From contig CAKPWR010000013.1 of NCBI GenBank assembly GCA_934196725.1, positions 1 through 49,048 of the forward strand: a stretch of 49,048 nt of DNA. The letters are read 5' to 3'. Below are positions 1-8,789 of the stretch, in pieces. The notes under the pieces are model-generated. The model searched no databases. It had not been told where the DNA came from and worked only from the letters and a program-made list of their open reading frames with translations. Origin of the DNA: an uncultured Prevotella sp. (GTDB taxonomy: Bacteria > Bacteroidota > Bacteroidia > Bacteroidales > Bacteroidaceae). Position numbers and translations under genes: made by a program. Every line of letters begins with the position of its first letter. The stretch's first letter is position 1.

Positions 1-768
1 GCCTACAAGGCTTTCTATCCTGCGAAGATTCCATTCCCGCTGCTCCATATCGACACGGGACATAACTTCGAGGAAACTATCCAGTATCGTGATGAACTGG
101 CTAAGAAACTCGGAGCCGAACTCATCGTGGGCAGCGTGCAGGAAAGCATCGACAAGGGAAGAGTAAAGGAAGAAACGGGCTATTATGCTTCCCGCAACAA
201 GTTGCAGACCACTACCCTGCTCGATACCCTGGAGGAATATAAATTCGATGCAGCCATCGGTGGCGCACGAAGAGATGAGGAGAAGGCTCGTGCCAAGGAA
301 CGCTTCTTCAGTCATCGTGACGAATTCGGACAATGGAACCCGAAGAACCAGCGCCCTGAGCTCTGGAACATCTTCAACGGCAGAAAGAACATGGGCGAAC
401 ACTTCCGTGTGTTCCCTATCTCCAACTGGACCGAGATGGATGTATGGCAGTATATCTTCCTGGAGAACATCCCGATGCCTTCGCTCTACTTCACCCACGA
501 AAGAGAAGTATTCAACCGCGACGGACAATGGCTCGCAGCCCTGCCTTGCATCAAGCGCAAGCCTACAGAAGAAGTGGTAAAGAAGCTGGTTCGCTGCCGC
601 ACCATCGGTGACATTACCTGCACCGGACTCACGGAATCGAAGGCAACAACCGTAGCGGATATCATCGACGAGATTGCTTCTACACGCGTGACAGAACGTG
701 GAGGAAGAGCCGATGACAAGCGAAGCGAAACGGCAATGGAAGACCGCAAGAAGGCGGGATACTTCTAG
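1..768 (+). CDS. cysD: Sulfate adenylyltransferase small subunit CysD (5' end outside window)
   Basis: The frame is open from base 1, so the gene starts upstream of the window and about 255 codons are visible. The product, with CysN, makes adenosine 5'-phosphosulfate from ATP and sulfate in the cytoplasm, the first step of assimilatory sulfate activation. Recognisable family segments are the early FPLLHIDTGHNF stretch, the GGARRDEE block, FPISNWTE and the final RKKAGYF, which ends like known CysD proteins. The GTG at 127 is internal to this conserved frame and is not the start. It is followed on the same strand by cysN and cysH, so it is probably the upstream part of one sulfur operon. No cysC is visible; it could lie upstream. 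Identification is firm from sequence recall. Confidence 0.95.
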   Translation, partial: AYKAFYPAKIPFPLLHIDTGHNFEETIQYRDELAKKLGAELIVGSVQESIDKGRVKEETGYYASRNKLQTTTLLDTLEEYKFDAAIGGARRDEEKARAKERFFSHRDEFGQWNPKNQRPELWNIFNGRKNMGEHFRVFPISNWTEMDVWQYIFLENIPMPSLYFTHEREVFNRDGQWLAALPCIKRKPTEEVVKKLVRCRTIGDITCTGLTESKATTVADIIDEIASTRVTERGGRADDKRSETAMEDRKKAGYF

Positions 769-855
769 GACTTTGAACTTTGAGCTTTGAACTTTGAACT
801 TTATGATTTGTACTTTTAAGTTTGAACTTTCAAGACTGAACTTTCAAGGCTGATG
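769..855. repeat. Short tandem CTTTGAA-type repeat between cysD and cysN
   Basis: The spacer starts right after the cysD stop and is built of imperfect copies of CTTTGAA/CTTTCAA words (gaactttgag, gaactttgaa, gaactttcaag). No hairpin terminator or TAnnTTTG promoter is visible, so cysD and cysN are probably co-transcribed through it. Similar low-complexity tracts sit at several other gene junctions in this window. Confidence 0.7.
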
Positions 856-888
856 TTTATTTACACTTAACATTTAAAAGAGAACAAA

Positions 889-2160
889 ATGGAATCTACA
901 AGAGGTTATTTAGATATGGAGCTGCTCCGCTTCTCCACTGCGGGCAGCGTGGACGATGGAAAGAGTACTTTGATAGGAAGATTGCTTTATGACAGCAAGT
1001 CGATTTTCGAAGACCAGTTGGAGGCGGTGGAGGCTGCTAGCAAGAGCCGCGGTAATGAGGAAGTGAACCTGGCTTTGCTCACGGATGGTCTCCGTGCTGA
1101 GCGCGAACAGGGCATCACCATCGATGTGGCTTACCGCTATTTTGCTACACCGAAACGCAAGTTTATCATCGCCGATACTCCGGGACATATTCAGTATACC
1201 CGCAACATGGTAACGGGTGCTAGTACTGCCGACCTGAGCATCATTCTGATTGATGCACGTCATGGCGTATTGGAGCAGACCGTACGCCACAGCTATATTT
1301 CTTCGTTGCTCGGTATACCACATATTCTGGTGGCTATCAACAAGATGGACTTGGTTGATTTCAGTAAAGATGTATATGATAAGATTGTTGCCGACTACAA
1401 AAAGATGTCGGAGGCACTGGATATCAAGAACGTGGTGTTTATCCCTATCAGTGCCAAGGATGGCGACAACGTGGTGAACAAAAGCGATAAGACTCCTTGG
1501 TATGAGGGACCTACCCTGCTGAACTATCTGGAGACCGTTCCTGTGGGTCATAAGACGGTGAGCGATTTCTTCCGCTTCCCGGTACAGTATGTGATTCGTC
1601 CTATCAGCAGCCAGTTCCCTGACTACCGTGGTTATGCAGGCAGAGTAAGCGGCGGCATCATCCGTCCGGGCGATAAGATCAGAGTATTGCCATCGGGCAC
1701 GGAGAGCACCGTGAAGAGCATCGACTTCGTAGAGGAACACCTGGAGGAGGCGTATGCCCCAATGAGCATTACTCTGACGCTGAACGATGACATCGACATT
1801 TCGCGTGGCGATACCCTCGTAAAGGCAGATGAGAAGCAGCCTAGCATCGAACAGGACATCACGCTGGATGTCTGCTGGTTTAACGAGCGCCCTGCTGCCG
1901 TAAGAAACAAATACGTAATCCGTCAGGCAACCTTCGAGACCCAGGGTTTGATTCGCAGCATCAACTATCGCCGCAACATCAACACGTTGGAAAAGGAAGA
2001 GGGTGTATCGGAATTGAAGATGAACGATATTGCCGAGATCACCATCCACACCGCCAACCCATTGGTATTCGATAAATACACGGAGAATAAAGTAACGGGC
2101 AGCCTCATCTTCATCGACCCGGATACGAACGAGACCGTGGGAGCAGGACTTATTAAATAA
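889..2160 (+). CDS. cysN: Sulfate adenylyltransferase large subunit CysN (GTPase)
   Basis: The product is the regulatory GTPase subunit of ATP sulfurylase. It couples GTP hydrolysis to APS synthesis with CysD. The 423-residue protein has an EF-Tu-like G domain: the P-loop GSVDDGKST near residue 20, DTPGH near residue 102, NKMD near residue 157 and a SAKDGDN segment. Beta-barrel domains 2 and 3 follow. It is a little shorter than the E. coli protein (about 475) and ends after the third domain, so there is no fused APS kinase (CysC). The start is the ATG at 889, preceded by an A-rich stretch. It lies between cysD and cysH on the same strand. Confidence 0.96.
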   Translation: MESTRGYLDMELLRFSTAGSVDDGKSTLIGRLLYDSKSIFEDQLEAVEAASKSRGNEEVNLALLTDGLRAEREQGITIDVAYRYFATPKRKFIIADTPGHIQYTRNMVTGASTADLSIILIDARHGVLEQTVRHSYISSLLGIPHILVAINKMDLVDFSKDVYDKIVADYKKMSEALDIKNVVFIPISAKDGDNVVNKSDKTPWYEGPTLLNYLETVPVGHKTVSDFFRFPVQYVIRPISSQFPDYRGYAGRVSGGIIRPGDKIRVLPSGTESTVKSIDFVEEHLEEAYAPMSITLTLNDDIDISRGDTLVKADEKQPSIEQDITLDVCWFNERPAAVRNKYVIRQATFETQGLIRSINYRRNINTLEKEEGVSELKMNDIAEITIHTANPLVFDKYTENKVTGSLIFIDPDTNETVGAGLIK

Positions 2161-2320
2161 TGTTGAATGTTGAATGTTAAATGTTGAATGTTCAATGTTC
2201 AATGTTCAAAGTAATATAGGGTAATCATAAAGTTCAAAGCTCAATGTTCAATGTTCAAAGTAATATTGGGTAATCATAAAGTTCAAAGTTCAATGATCAA
2301 AGTTCAAAGTAATATAAAGG
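2161..2320. repeat. 49-bp tandem repeat (about 2.6 copies) between cysN and cysH
   Basis: Starting near 2192, a unit made of tcaatgttcaatgttcaaag, taatatNgggtaatcataaa and gttcaaag recurs at 2241 and, partially, at 2290, giving a period of 49 bases. Simple ttgaatgt words precede it. The tract runs into the 5' end of cysH, so it affects where cysH can start. Tandem arrangement and period are read directly; any variability between strains is inference. Confidence 0.8.
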
Positions 2321-3018
2321 ATTTGGTTCCAGAACTCAATAAGAAATTCAGCGATGCGCCTGCCGAGGATATTGTCGGTTATTTCCTTCAGGCATTCAAA
2401 GGGCGCATCGCTCTTTCTTCTTCCCTCAGCATTGAGGACCAGACGCTTACCGACATCATCGTGAAGATAGATAAATCTGCCCGCATCTTCACACTCGATA
2501 CAGGCAGACTCTTTCCGGAAACCTACCAGTTGATCGACAAGACCAACATGACGTATGGCATCAACCTGGAAGTGTTCTTCCCAAACTATGAAGCGGTGCA
2601 GCAGATGGTGAAGGAAGAGGGCATCAACCTCTTCTATAATTCGATAGAAAGCCGACACCGCTGCTGCCAGGTAAGAAAACTGGAACCCTTGAAGCGGGCG
2701 ATGCAGGGACTCGACGTATGGATCTGCGGATTGAGAAAGCAGCAGAGCGTAACCCGCAAGGATATGCAGGTGGTGGAATGGGACGACATCCATAACCTGA
2801 TTAAGGTGAACCCGCTCTTCAACTGGAGCGAAGAGGATGTGGAGCAGTATGTAAAGAAGCACCATGTGCCTTATAACAAGCTGCAGGACAAGGGATATCC
2901 GAGCATCGGTTGTCAACCTTGTACAAGGGCCATCAAGCCAGGCGAGGATATCCGAGCCGGAAGATGGTGGTGGGAATCGCCGGAGCATCGCGAATGCGGA
3001 CTGCATCAGAGAAGCTAG
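2293..3018 (+). CDS. cysH: Assimilatory APS/PAPS reductase CysH, iron-sulfur type
   Basis: The product reduces adenylyl-sulfate to sulfite in the cytoplasm. A Cys-Cys pair (RHRCCQVRK) about 120 residues in, a CxxC (GCQPC) near the C-terminus and the terminal ECGLH motif with the catalytic cysteine are all present. The CC...CxxC set is the 4Fe-4S signature of APS-using reductases, which fits the lack of a CysC in view. The frame is open from an ATG at 2251, but that codon lies inside the 49-bp repeat. I prefer ATG 2293 (241 residues), which still leaves part of the repeat in the first codons. The gene is third in a cysD-cysN-cysH series. APS rather than PAPS as substrate is inferred from the cysteine motif. 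Confidence 0.93.
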   Translation: MIKVQSNIKDLVPELNKKFSDAPAEDIVGYFLQAFKGRIALSSSLSIEDQTLTDIIVKIDKSARIFTLDTGRLFPETYQLIDKTNMTYGINLEVFFPNYEAVQQMVKEEGINLFYNSIESRHRCCQVRKLEPLKRAMQGLDVWICGLRKQQSVTRKDMQVVEWDDIHNLIKVNPLFNWSEEDVEQYVKKHHVPYNKLQDKGYPSIGCQPCTRAIKPGEDIRAGRWWWESPEHRECGLHQRS

Positions 3019-3075
3019 GAGTTAAGTGAAGAACGAAGAGTGAAGAGTGAAAAATTCAAATGTTTTAGGAAGGGA

Positions 3076-3159
3076 ATGAGCATGAAGAATTTGATCATCA
3101 ATATTTTAGAGGCAGCGGCTCTCCTGCTGCTGGGATTGGGCGTTAGCCTATTCGGGTAA
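3076..3159 (+). CDS. Tiny predicted membrane protein, 27 residues
   Basis: This is a short frame of 27 codons with a purine-rich AGGAAGG just ahead of the ATG (internal second ATG at 3082). The product is almost entirely one hydrophobic segment with Leu/Ala/Gly and no charged residues after the first few. It ends 12 bases before the permease gene. I do not recognise a family. Position in the sulfur/Pst operon and the ribosome-site-like purines favour translation, but a chance frame cannot be excluded. Confidence 0.4.
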   Translation: MSMKNLIINILEAAALLLLGLGVSLFG

Positions 3160-3171
3160 TAAAATACGAGT

Positions 3172-4053
3172 ATGAATTATAGAATAGCAAAGGATAAGAT
3201 AGCAGGACAGGTGATGTTTCTCTTGACCATCGCCTCCATATTCCTGGTAATCATCATGGCGGTGGGACTGTTTATCAAGTCGGAGCCGATATTGAGCCAG
3301 TATAATCTGTGGGACCTTCTCACAGAGAGCAACTGGCGACCGATGGAAGGCAAGTTCGGATTTCTACCTTTCCTCGCCGGCACCTTCTGGTGTACGGCAC
3401 TCGCCATCCTCATCGCCCTCCCCATCTCCCTGCTCATGGCCATCTATCTCACGGAATACGCCCATCGCAGCATCCGGAAATACGTTTATCCCCTACTCGA
3501 TATTCTTGCCGGACTTCCCTCCGTCATCTATGGCGTATGGGGCACCCTGCTCATCGTGCCTTGGGTTTCGAAGCATGTTGCTCCCCTCTTCGTGGAGTTT
3601 TCTTCGGGATATACGGTTCTGGCGGGCGGCATCGTATTGAGCGTGATGATCATCCCGCTCCTGGTGAGTCTGTTTATGGAGATATTCGATAACATATCAA
3701 CAGATTTGAGAGAAGCTTCGCTCTCGCTGGGCGCTACGCAATGGCAAACCATCAAGTATGTTGTGCTGAGGAAGGCACGACCGGGAATGATTGCCGCTGT
3801 AGTCTTGGCGCTGAGCCGAACGCTGGGTGAAACGATAGCTGTACTGATGGTGTGCGGAAACCTCGCCATCGTTCCGGGCAGCGTGCTCGATGCCTGCTAT
3901 CCGATACCGGCACTCATCGCTAACAATTATGGTGAAATGCTTTCGGTTCCACTTTACGACAGCGCCCTGATGTTTGCCGCCTTCCTGCTGTTTTTCGTGG
4001 TAGTGATATTGAATCTCGGCTCAAGAATCGTACTATTAAAGGTAAAAGAGTAA
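3172..4053 (+). CDS. pstC: PstC-type ABC transporter permease
   Basis: The product is a 293-residue inner-membrane permease with about six hydrophobic segments. It has the PstC hallmarks PSVIYGVWG, the cytoplasmic loop EASLSLGATQWQTI that contacts the ATPase, and SRTLGETIAVLMVCGN. Family assignment to phosphate permeases rather than CysT/CysW rests on these motifs from recall. The last residues (VKE and stop) come from a ggtaaaagagtaaaaag simple repeat. It is followed after 18 bases by the partner permease. Neither an ATPase (PstB) nor a periplasmic binding protein (PstS) lies next to it, which is unusual, and cysDNH lie directly upstream. Substrate is therefore open: phosphate by family, sulfate or another oxyanion by context. 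Confidence 0.88.
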   Translation: MNYRIAKDKIAGQVMFLLTIASIFLVIIMAVGLFIKSEPILSQYNLWDLLTESNWRPMEGKFGFLPFLAGTFWCTALAILIALPISLLMAIYLTEYAHRSIRKYVYPLLDILAGLPSVIYGVWGTLLIVPWVSKHVAPLFVEFSSGYTVLAGGIVLSVMIIPLLVSLFMEIFDNISTDLREASLSLGATQWQTIKYVVLRKARPGMIAAVVLALSRTLGETIAVLMVCGNLAIVPGSVLDACYPIPALIANNYGEMLSVPLYDSALMFAAFLLFFVVVILNLGSRIVLLKVKE

Positions 4054-4071
4054 AAAGAGTAAAAAAGGCTT

Positions 4072-4911
4072 ATGAAATACTTGGAAGAAAGAATCGTGAA
4101 AATCTTGATGCTCGGCTCGATAGGCATTGTGGGCTTCTTCGTACTGAGCGTTCTCTGGACTATCTTCAGGCGAGGACTGCCGGTGCTCTCTTGGGAGATG
4201 GTGAGCCAGTTGCCTAGCGGCGGCTTCTATCTGGGCGGCAAGGGCGGATTCCTCAATGCCATTGTGGGCAGCCTTTATATCGTGGGCGGCTCTACCTTGC
4301 TCGGTCTGCTTATCTCGCTGCCCGTGGTATTCTATATGAATGTATATCTCAAGCCCAACTCGAAATTCGGATACATCGCCCGTCTGGCTTATGATACGCT
4401 CTTCGGAATTCCTAGCATCGTCTATGGTTCCTTCGCCTTCACTTTGATGGTGTGGCTGGGCATCAGGGCATCGCTGGGCGGAGGTATTCTCGTCACCACC
4501 CTACTCATCGTTCCGATACTCATCCGTTCGATGGACGAAGTAGCGAAGACGATTCCACAGGAGATACTCGATTCCTCCTACAGTCTGGGAGCCACGAGGA
4601 TAGAAACTATCGGTGTGGTACTGAGACAGATAGCGCCAGCCATCGCTACCGCCACCTTATTAAGTATCGGTAGAGCCATCGGCGATTGCGCAGGAGTAAT
4701 GTTTACGGCAGGATTCTCCGATCATATTCCCCATGGACTAAACCAGCAGGCAGCCACCTTGCCATTGAGTGTGTTCTTCCAGCTAAGCGCGCCTCAGGAG
4801 GATGTGCAGAACAGAGCCTATGCTGCAGCTGTGGTACTCACCATCATCGTATTGGTGTTGAGTTTCGGAGGCAGGTTCATCATGAGTCATTTCTCGAAGA
4901 ATAAAATATAA
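4072..4911 (+). CDS. pstA: PstA-type ABC transporter permease
   Basis: The product is a 279-residue membrane protein, partner of the preceding permease. PstA-like features are GFLNAIVGSLYIVGG, GIPSIVYGSFAF, the coupling loop SSYSLGATRIETI and GRAIGDCAGVMFTAG, followed by the conserved Gln-rich loop before the last membrane segment. The usual GETAP in that motif reads GDCAG here. The gene is the last in the operon: the next 160 bases hold palindromic repeats and the following gene is on the other strand, so no pstB follows. The complex would need an ATPase and binding protein encoded elsewhere. Confidence 0.88.
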   Translation: MKYLEERIVKILMLGSIGIVGFFVLSVLWTIFRRGLPVLSWEMVSQLPSGGFYLGGKGGFLNAIVGSLYIVGGSTLLGLLISLPVVFYMNVYLKPNSKFGYIARLAYDTLFGIPSIVYGSFAFTLMVWLGIRASLGGGILVTTLLIVPILIRSMDEVAKTIPQEILDSSYSLGATRIETIGVVLRQIAPAIATATLLSIGRAIGDCAGVMFTAGFSDHIPHGLNQQAATLPLSVFFQLSAPQEDVQNRAYAAAVVLTIIVLVLSFGGRFIMSHFSKNKI

Positions 4912-5071
4912 TCGCCCTGCAAAGGCAAAAGCTTTGGAAATTTTAAAGCTTTTGCCCTTACAGGGCGACATTGTTGCTTGCATGTTTACCCAGGGTGATG
5001 CCCTGGGCTAGGAGCTTCTGCCCTTTCAGGGCGTGTGGGGAAAACCGAGACGCGATGCAGGGCGTGTGGGA
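4912..5071. repeat. Palindromic interspersed repeat block between pstA and panD
   Basis: Three hairpins follow one another. The outer stem pairs TCGCCCTG (4912) with CAGGGCGA (ending 4968) and includes AAAGCTTT arms. A CCCAGGG/CCCTGGG stem lies at 4989-5007. A GCCCTTTCAGGGC palindrome lies at 5020-5032. The words cagggcgtgtggg occur twice (5027 and 5058). Part of this block (4942-4996) recurs almost exactly at 23694-23748, and a variant lies at 15812-15861. It sits between convergent genes and may also end transcription. Confidence 0.75.
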
Positions 5072-5416
5072 TTAAACCTTATTTCCCTCTTTTGGGAAAA
5101 CCACGGTTGGCTGGAAGGTCTTAGCCTCCTCAAAGTCCATCAGGGCATAAGCGATGATGATGACGGTATCGCCCACCTGCACCTTGCGGGCTGCTGCACC
5201 GTTCAGGCAGATACAACCGCTGCCACGCTCACCCTTGATAATATAGGTCTCCAAGCGCTCACCATTGTTGTTATCTACAATCTGAACCTTCTCGCCTGCT
5301 ATCAGATTAGCAGCGTCCATCAAGTCCTCATCGATGGTGATGCTACCCATATAATTCAGGTTAGCCTCAGTTACGGTCACACAATGGAGCTTACTCTTCA
5401 ATACTTCTATCTGCAT
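5072..5416 (-). CDS. panD: Aspartate 1-decarboxylase PanD
   Basis: The product makes beta-alanine from L-aspartate for pantothenate and coenzyme A synthesis. It is made as a proenzyme that self-cleaves at Gly-Ser to create the pyruvoyl group; the site is visible as YMGSITID around residues 22-29. The downstream [12 protein letters not shown] and the VIIIAYA strand match the family. The length (114) is slightly below the E. coli protein (126), with the shortfall at the C-terminus. It lies 59 bases downstream of panC on the same strand, so the two are probably one operon supplying and using beta-alanine. Confidence 0.96.
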   Translation of the reverse strand: MQIEVLKSKLHCVTVTEANLNYMGSITIDEDLMDAANLIAGEKVQIVDNNNGERLETYIIKGERGSGCICLNGAAARKVQVGDTVIIIAYALMDFEEAKTFQPTVVFPKEGNKV

Positions 5417-5475
5417 TGTTCTGTTATTACTTGATCTGTTACGGATTAAACTTAATAAAGAAATCTATCGAGGAA

Positions 5476-6327
5476 TTATCCCTTATACTTGATATGGTCG
5501 ATGAGACGGATAGGAGTCTTGCCGCAATATACGGTGATGCAACCTACCACATAGGCACTATCCTCCCATGAAGCCACATCCTGCAGGCTGTCGCCATCCA
5601 CAATCTGGAAATACTCCACCTCCAGACCATCCACGGCATTGATGTCGCTAACCACCTTGTCATGAGTCTCCTGCACCGTATGGTTCTTGGCATACTCCAC
5701 GCTAGCCTTCAGGGCCTTGTAGATATTTGGCGCAATGGCACGCTCATCGGGAGCCAGCAAAGTGTTACGGCTACTCTTAGCCAAGCCATCCTCATCACGG
5801 ATGATAGGACACTCCACAATCTGCACATCGCTGTTGATATACTTCACGAGCTGCTTGATGACAGCAATCTGCTGCCAATCCTTCTCACCGAAATAAGCTC
5901 GGGTAGGACGAACGATATAGAAGAGGCGGCTTACCACCTGGCAAACACCATTGAAATGCCCCGGACGCTTGGCACCCTCCATCACGGTAGAAACCGGAGG
6001 AAACTCGAAGTGACGGGTATCAGGTGTAGGATACATCTCCTCTACAGAAGGAGCAAAAACATAGTCAGCGCCACAAGCCTCGATGAGCTTGCAGTCGGCA
6101 TCAAGAGTACGAGGATAACGTTCCAGATCACCCTTGTCATTAAACTGAGTAGGATTCAGGAAAACCGATACCACAGTAACACCGTTTTCCTTTACACTGC
6201 GCTTCACCAAAGAGGCATGACCCTCATGAAGAGCGCCCATAGTTGGCACGAGGCCGATTTCCTTTCCCTCCTTGCGACGATCGAAGAGTTCGTTCTGGAG
6301 GTCAACAATCTTATTGATTACTTTCAT
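5476..6327 (-). CDS. panC: Pantothenate synthetase PanC
   Basis: The product joins pantoate and beta-alanine using ATP. I place the start at the ATG ending at 6327 because this gives 283 residues, the usual length, and begins [11 protein letters not shown]; the longer frame upstream is AT-rich promoter DNA. The HIGH-like motif appears as [14 protein letters not shown] (about residues 28-41), with [17 protein letters not shown] and SSRNTLL following as in the family. It is divergent from the GT5-like gene and upstream of panD. Confidence 0.96.
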   Translation of the reverse strand: MKVINKIVDLQNELFDRRKEGKEIGLVPTMGALHEGHASLVKRSVKENGVTVVSVFLNPTQFNDKGDLERYPRTLDADCKLIEACGADYVFAPSVEEMYPTPDTRHFEFPPVSTVMEGAKRPGHFNGVCQVVSRLFYIVRPTRAYFGEKDWQQIAVIKQLVKYINSDVQIVECPIIRDEDGLAKSSRNTLLAPDERAIAPNIYKALKASVEYAKNHTVQETHDKVVSDINAVDGLEVEYFQIVDGDSLQDVASWEDSAYVVGCITVYCGKTPIRLIDHIKYKG

Positions 6328-6462
6328 CTTCTTAATTCTGTTTCGGGGTGCAAAATAACAACTTTTTTCTGAAATAAGAAAGAAAAAACCTAAAAAAAAG
6401 CGAATAATCGTCGAAAAACTCCTTTTTAAAAGAAAAAATGCCAATATTTGGATTTTTTTTTG

Positions 6463-6470
6463 TACCTTTG
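6463..6470 (+). promoter_or_regulatory. Bacteroidetes -7 element upstream of the GT5-like gene
   Basis: TAccTTTG matches the TAnnTTTG consensus and lies 33 bases before the ATG at 6503. The -33 TTTG at 6447 is too close (12 bases), so the upstream element is weak. The reverse strand of 6328-6360 offers TTATTTTG for panC, a weaker match. Confidence 0.6.
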
Positions 6471-6502
6471 CACGTAATTCGTAAGAATAAAATTTAAGTT
6501 TT

Positions 6503-7315
6503 ATGGCAAAGAAAGTACTATTTATCAATCAGGAGGTCGACCCATACGTAGCCGAGACTCACATGTCAATCATGGGACGCGAACTACCTCAGAAGATGCA
6601 GGAAGCAGGTTTTGAGATTCGCACCTTTATGCCTAAATGGGGCACAATCAACGAGCGTCGCGGACAATTGCATGAGGTAATCCGCCTGTCTGGTATGAAC
6701 CTTATCATTGATGATTCAGACCACCCTCTGATCATCAAGGTAGCATCTATACCAACAACACGTCAGCAAATCTATTTCATAGATAACGACGACTACTTCA
6801 ACCGTCGACAGATGAGTACCGACGAGAAGGGCGTGGAATACACAGACAATGGTGAGCGTGCCATCTTCTTCGCACGTGGTGTACTGGAAACAGTCAAGAA
6901 ACTGCGCTGGCAGCCAGACGTCATCGTTTGCCAAGGATGGGTAAGCGCAGTGGTTCCTTTCTATATCAAGACTGCATATGCAGAAGAGCCTTCATTCGCA
7001 GAATCGAAGGTGATTTGCGCATTCTACCCTAGCGAATTGAAAGGCTCTCTGGGTCATAACTTCAAGCAGTGCGTGGAGTATCGTGACGCAACACCAGACA
7101 TGCTTGCTGATTACGGTGACGACTTCGACTTCCTCGAATTGGCCAAAATGGCCATCGACTACAGCGACGGCGTAGTAGAAGCTGCAGAAGGCGTCAATCA
7201 AGAAGTCATCAAGTATGCAGAAGACAAGGAAAAGCCTTTACTCCGTTTCCCTGGCGATGACTTTGCTGAACCATACGCAAAGCTCATCAACGAGGTATGC
7301 CCAGACGAAGATTAA
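6503..7315 (+). CDS. Glycogen/starch synthase catalytic-domain (GT5 N-domain) protein, half length
   Basis: The 270-residue product resembles only the N-terminal Rossmann half of glycogen/starch synthases: [15 protein letters not shown] at the N-terminus, [14 protein letters not shown], a [12 protein letters not shown] strand and [18 protein letters not shown]. Bacterial glycogen synthases are about 470-500 residues and carry a second nucleotide-sugar-binding half; it is absent here, with a clean acidic C-terminus. The KxGG motif usual near residue 15 is also missing. The neighbours panC (divergent) and a DUF4270 lipoprotein seem familiar in Bacteroidales from recall, so this is probably a conserved short family, not a recent truncation. 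Activity as a synthase is doubtful. Confidence 0.78.
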   Translation: MAKKVLFINQEVDPYVAETHMSIMGRELPQKMQEAGFEIRTFMPKWGTINERRGQLHEVIRLSGMNLIIDDSDHPLIIKVASIPTTRQQIYFIDNDDYFNRRQMSTDEKGVEYTDNGERAIFFARGVLETVKKLRWQPDVIVCQGWVSAVVPFYIKTAYAEEPSFAESKVICAFYPSELKGSLGHNFKQCVEYRDATPDMLADYGDDFDFLELAKMAIDYSDGVVEAAEGVNQEVIKYAEDKEKPLLRFPGDDFAEPYAKLINEVCPDED

Positions 7316-7349
7316 AGTTTAGGTATTAGTATACAATTTTTCAAGGATA

Positions 7350-8780
7350 ATGAAAATTCTTAGATTATTAACGGTTATGATGATAGCAGCGATGACTTTC
7401 GCTGCATGTGATGATACCACCGAGAATATCGGTGGTAGCATCACTAATAATGTAGACAACATCAACATCTCTAACGCTGTTTTCGATGTGACTACCAATT
7501 CTCTAGTTGCAGGTCCGGTGCTCAACAGAAGCAATTCCGGTTTGATAGGAAAAGTAAAGGATCCGGAGACGGGTACATACGTTTCTGGCGATTACATGAG
7601 CCAGTTTGGCGTACTTCCTAATTTCAGCATCGATACCCTGCAGTATATCCAGAATGCCAATGGTGGCAGAATAGAGGCAGACTCCTGCTTCCTGCTCGTC
7701 TCTTACAAGAGCACATACGGCGACACCCTCGCCCCTATGAAGGTGACTGCTTACGAGATGACCAAGGCGATGCCGGAGAATTCCAACTATCTCTCCGACT
7801 TTGATGCCTTTGCCGACGGATATGTCAGCAAAGACAATTACCAGGCAAGTGCCACCTATCAGCTCAGCGATTATGTAACTAACTTCAAGATTTATCTCAA
7901 CAAGCCATATACCAAGGACGGCAAGACCTATAAGAACTACGGTTCTTACATCATGCAGACCTATTATGAGCATCCAGAGTATTTCGAAACCAGCTACCGC
8001 TTCATCCACAATGTTTGTCCAGGCTTCTACATCAAGAGCGTGGGCGGTGTAGGCAACGTGGCCAACATCTGGAACACCGAGCTTCAGTTCTATTGGACCC
8101 GCAAGAAGCAGATCAAGGCTTCTGATGGCGTTACAGACAGTACGGCCGTAGGTCATGGCTATCATCGTTTCGATGGAACCGAGGAGGTATTGCAGCTGAA
8201 CAAGATTACCAATGATGCCAGCAAGCTGGCTCAGTTGGCAGGAGAGGAGTCCTGCACTTACATCAAATCACCTGCAGGAATCTTCACAGAGGTAACCCTG
8301 CCTGTAGAGGAAATCATGAAGGGACATGAGAAAGACACGCTCAATACAGCCACCATCTCGTTCCCAAGACTCAACAATACTGATAACAACAACAAATATC
8401 AGTTTGATGTGCCTTCTACCATCCTGATGGTACAGAAAGACAGTCTGAACAGTTTCTTCGAGAAGAACAAGATTACAGACAACCGTACCTCGTATACAGC
8501 CAGCTACAGCAAGACTGGTTCTACCGTGAACAATGCCTTTACATTCAACAACATCAGTAACCTCATCTCTGTGATGTATAAGAACAAGGGCAAGGGCGAC
8601 AACTGGAACAAGGTGGTACTGGTACCGGTAACGGTAACAACCAGCACACTGAACAACGCTACTGTAATCACCAAGATCAATCATGACATGGCACTTACCT
8701 CTACCCGCCTCCAGAAGGGTACGAAGCAGAACAGCCCTATCAAGATCAAGGTAATCTATAGTAAATTTAAGGAAGAATAA
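7350..8780 (+). CDS. DUF4270 domain lipoprotein
   Basis: The 476-residue product has a lipoprotein signal (MKILRLLTVMMIAAMTFAAC, lipid-modified Cys at residue 20) and then an acidic DDTTENIGG start, so it is likely anchored in the outer membrane or periplasm. The body is beta-rich with repeated Tyr/Asn/Thr, like DUF4270 proteins of Bacteroidetes; function of that family is unknown to me. AAGGA precedes the ATG. It follows the GT5-like gene by 34 bases and is probably in its operon. Assignment is from recall of the family pattern. Confidence 0.8.
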   Translation: MKILRLLTVMMIAAMTFAACDDTTENIGGSITNNVDNINISNAVFDVTTNSLVAGPVLNRSNSGLIGKVKDPETGTYVSGDYMSQFGVLPNFSIDTLQYIQNANGGRIEADSCFLLVSYKSTYGDTLAPMKVTAYEMTKAMPENSNYLSDFDAFADGYVSKDNYQASATYQLSDYVTNFKIYLNKPYTKDGKTYKNYGSYIMQTYYEHPEYFETSYRFIHNVCPGFYIKSVGGVGNVANIWNTELQFYWTRKKQIKASDGVTDSTAVGHGYHRFDGTEEVLQLNKITNDASKLAQLAGEESCTYIKSPAGIFTEVTLPVEEIMKGHEKDTLNTATISFPRLNNTDNNNKYQFDVPSTILMVQKDSLNSFFEKNKITDNRTSYTASYSKTGSTVNNAFTFNNISNLISVMYKNKGKGDNWNKVVLVPVTVTTSTLNNATVITKINHDMALTSTRLQKGTKQNSPIKIKVIYSKFKEE

Positions 8781-8789
8781 TCAGACGAC

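Noticed and set aside
910..2202. Minus-strand 430-codon open frame over cysN
   Set aside because: It is antisense to a clear CysN with intact GTPase motifs; its composition is His/Val/Ile-rich shadow coding and it runs into the tandem repeat.
5662..6372. Plus-strand 236-codon open frame over panC
   Set aside because: PanC on the minus strand has the full motif set; this frame has none.
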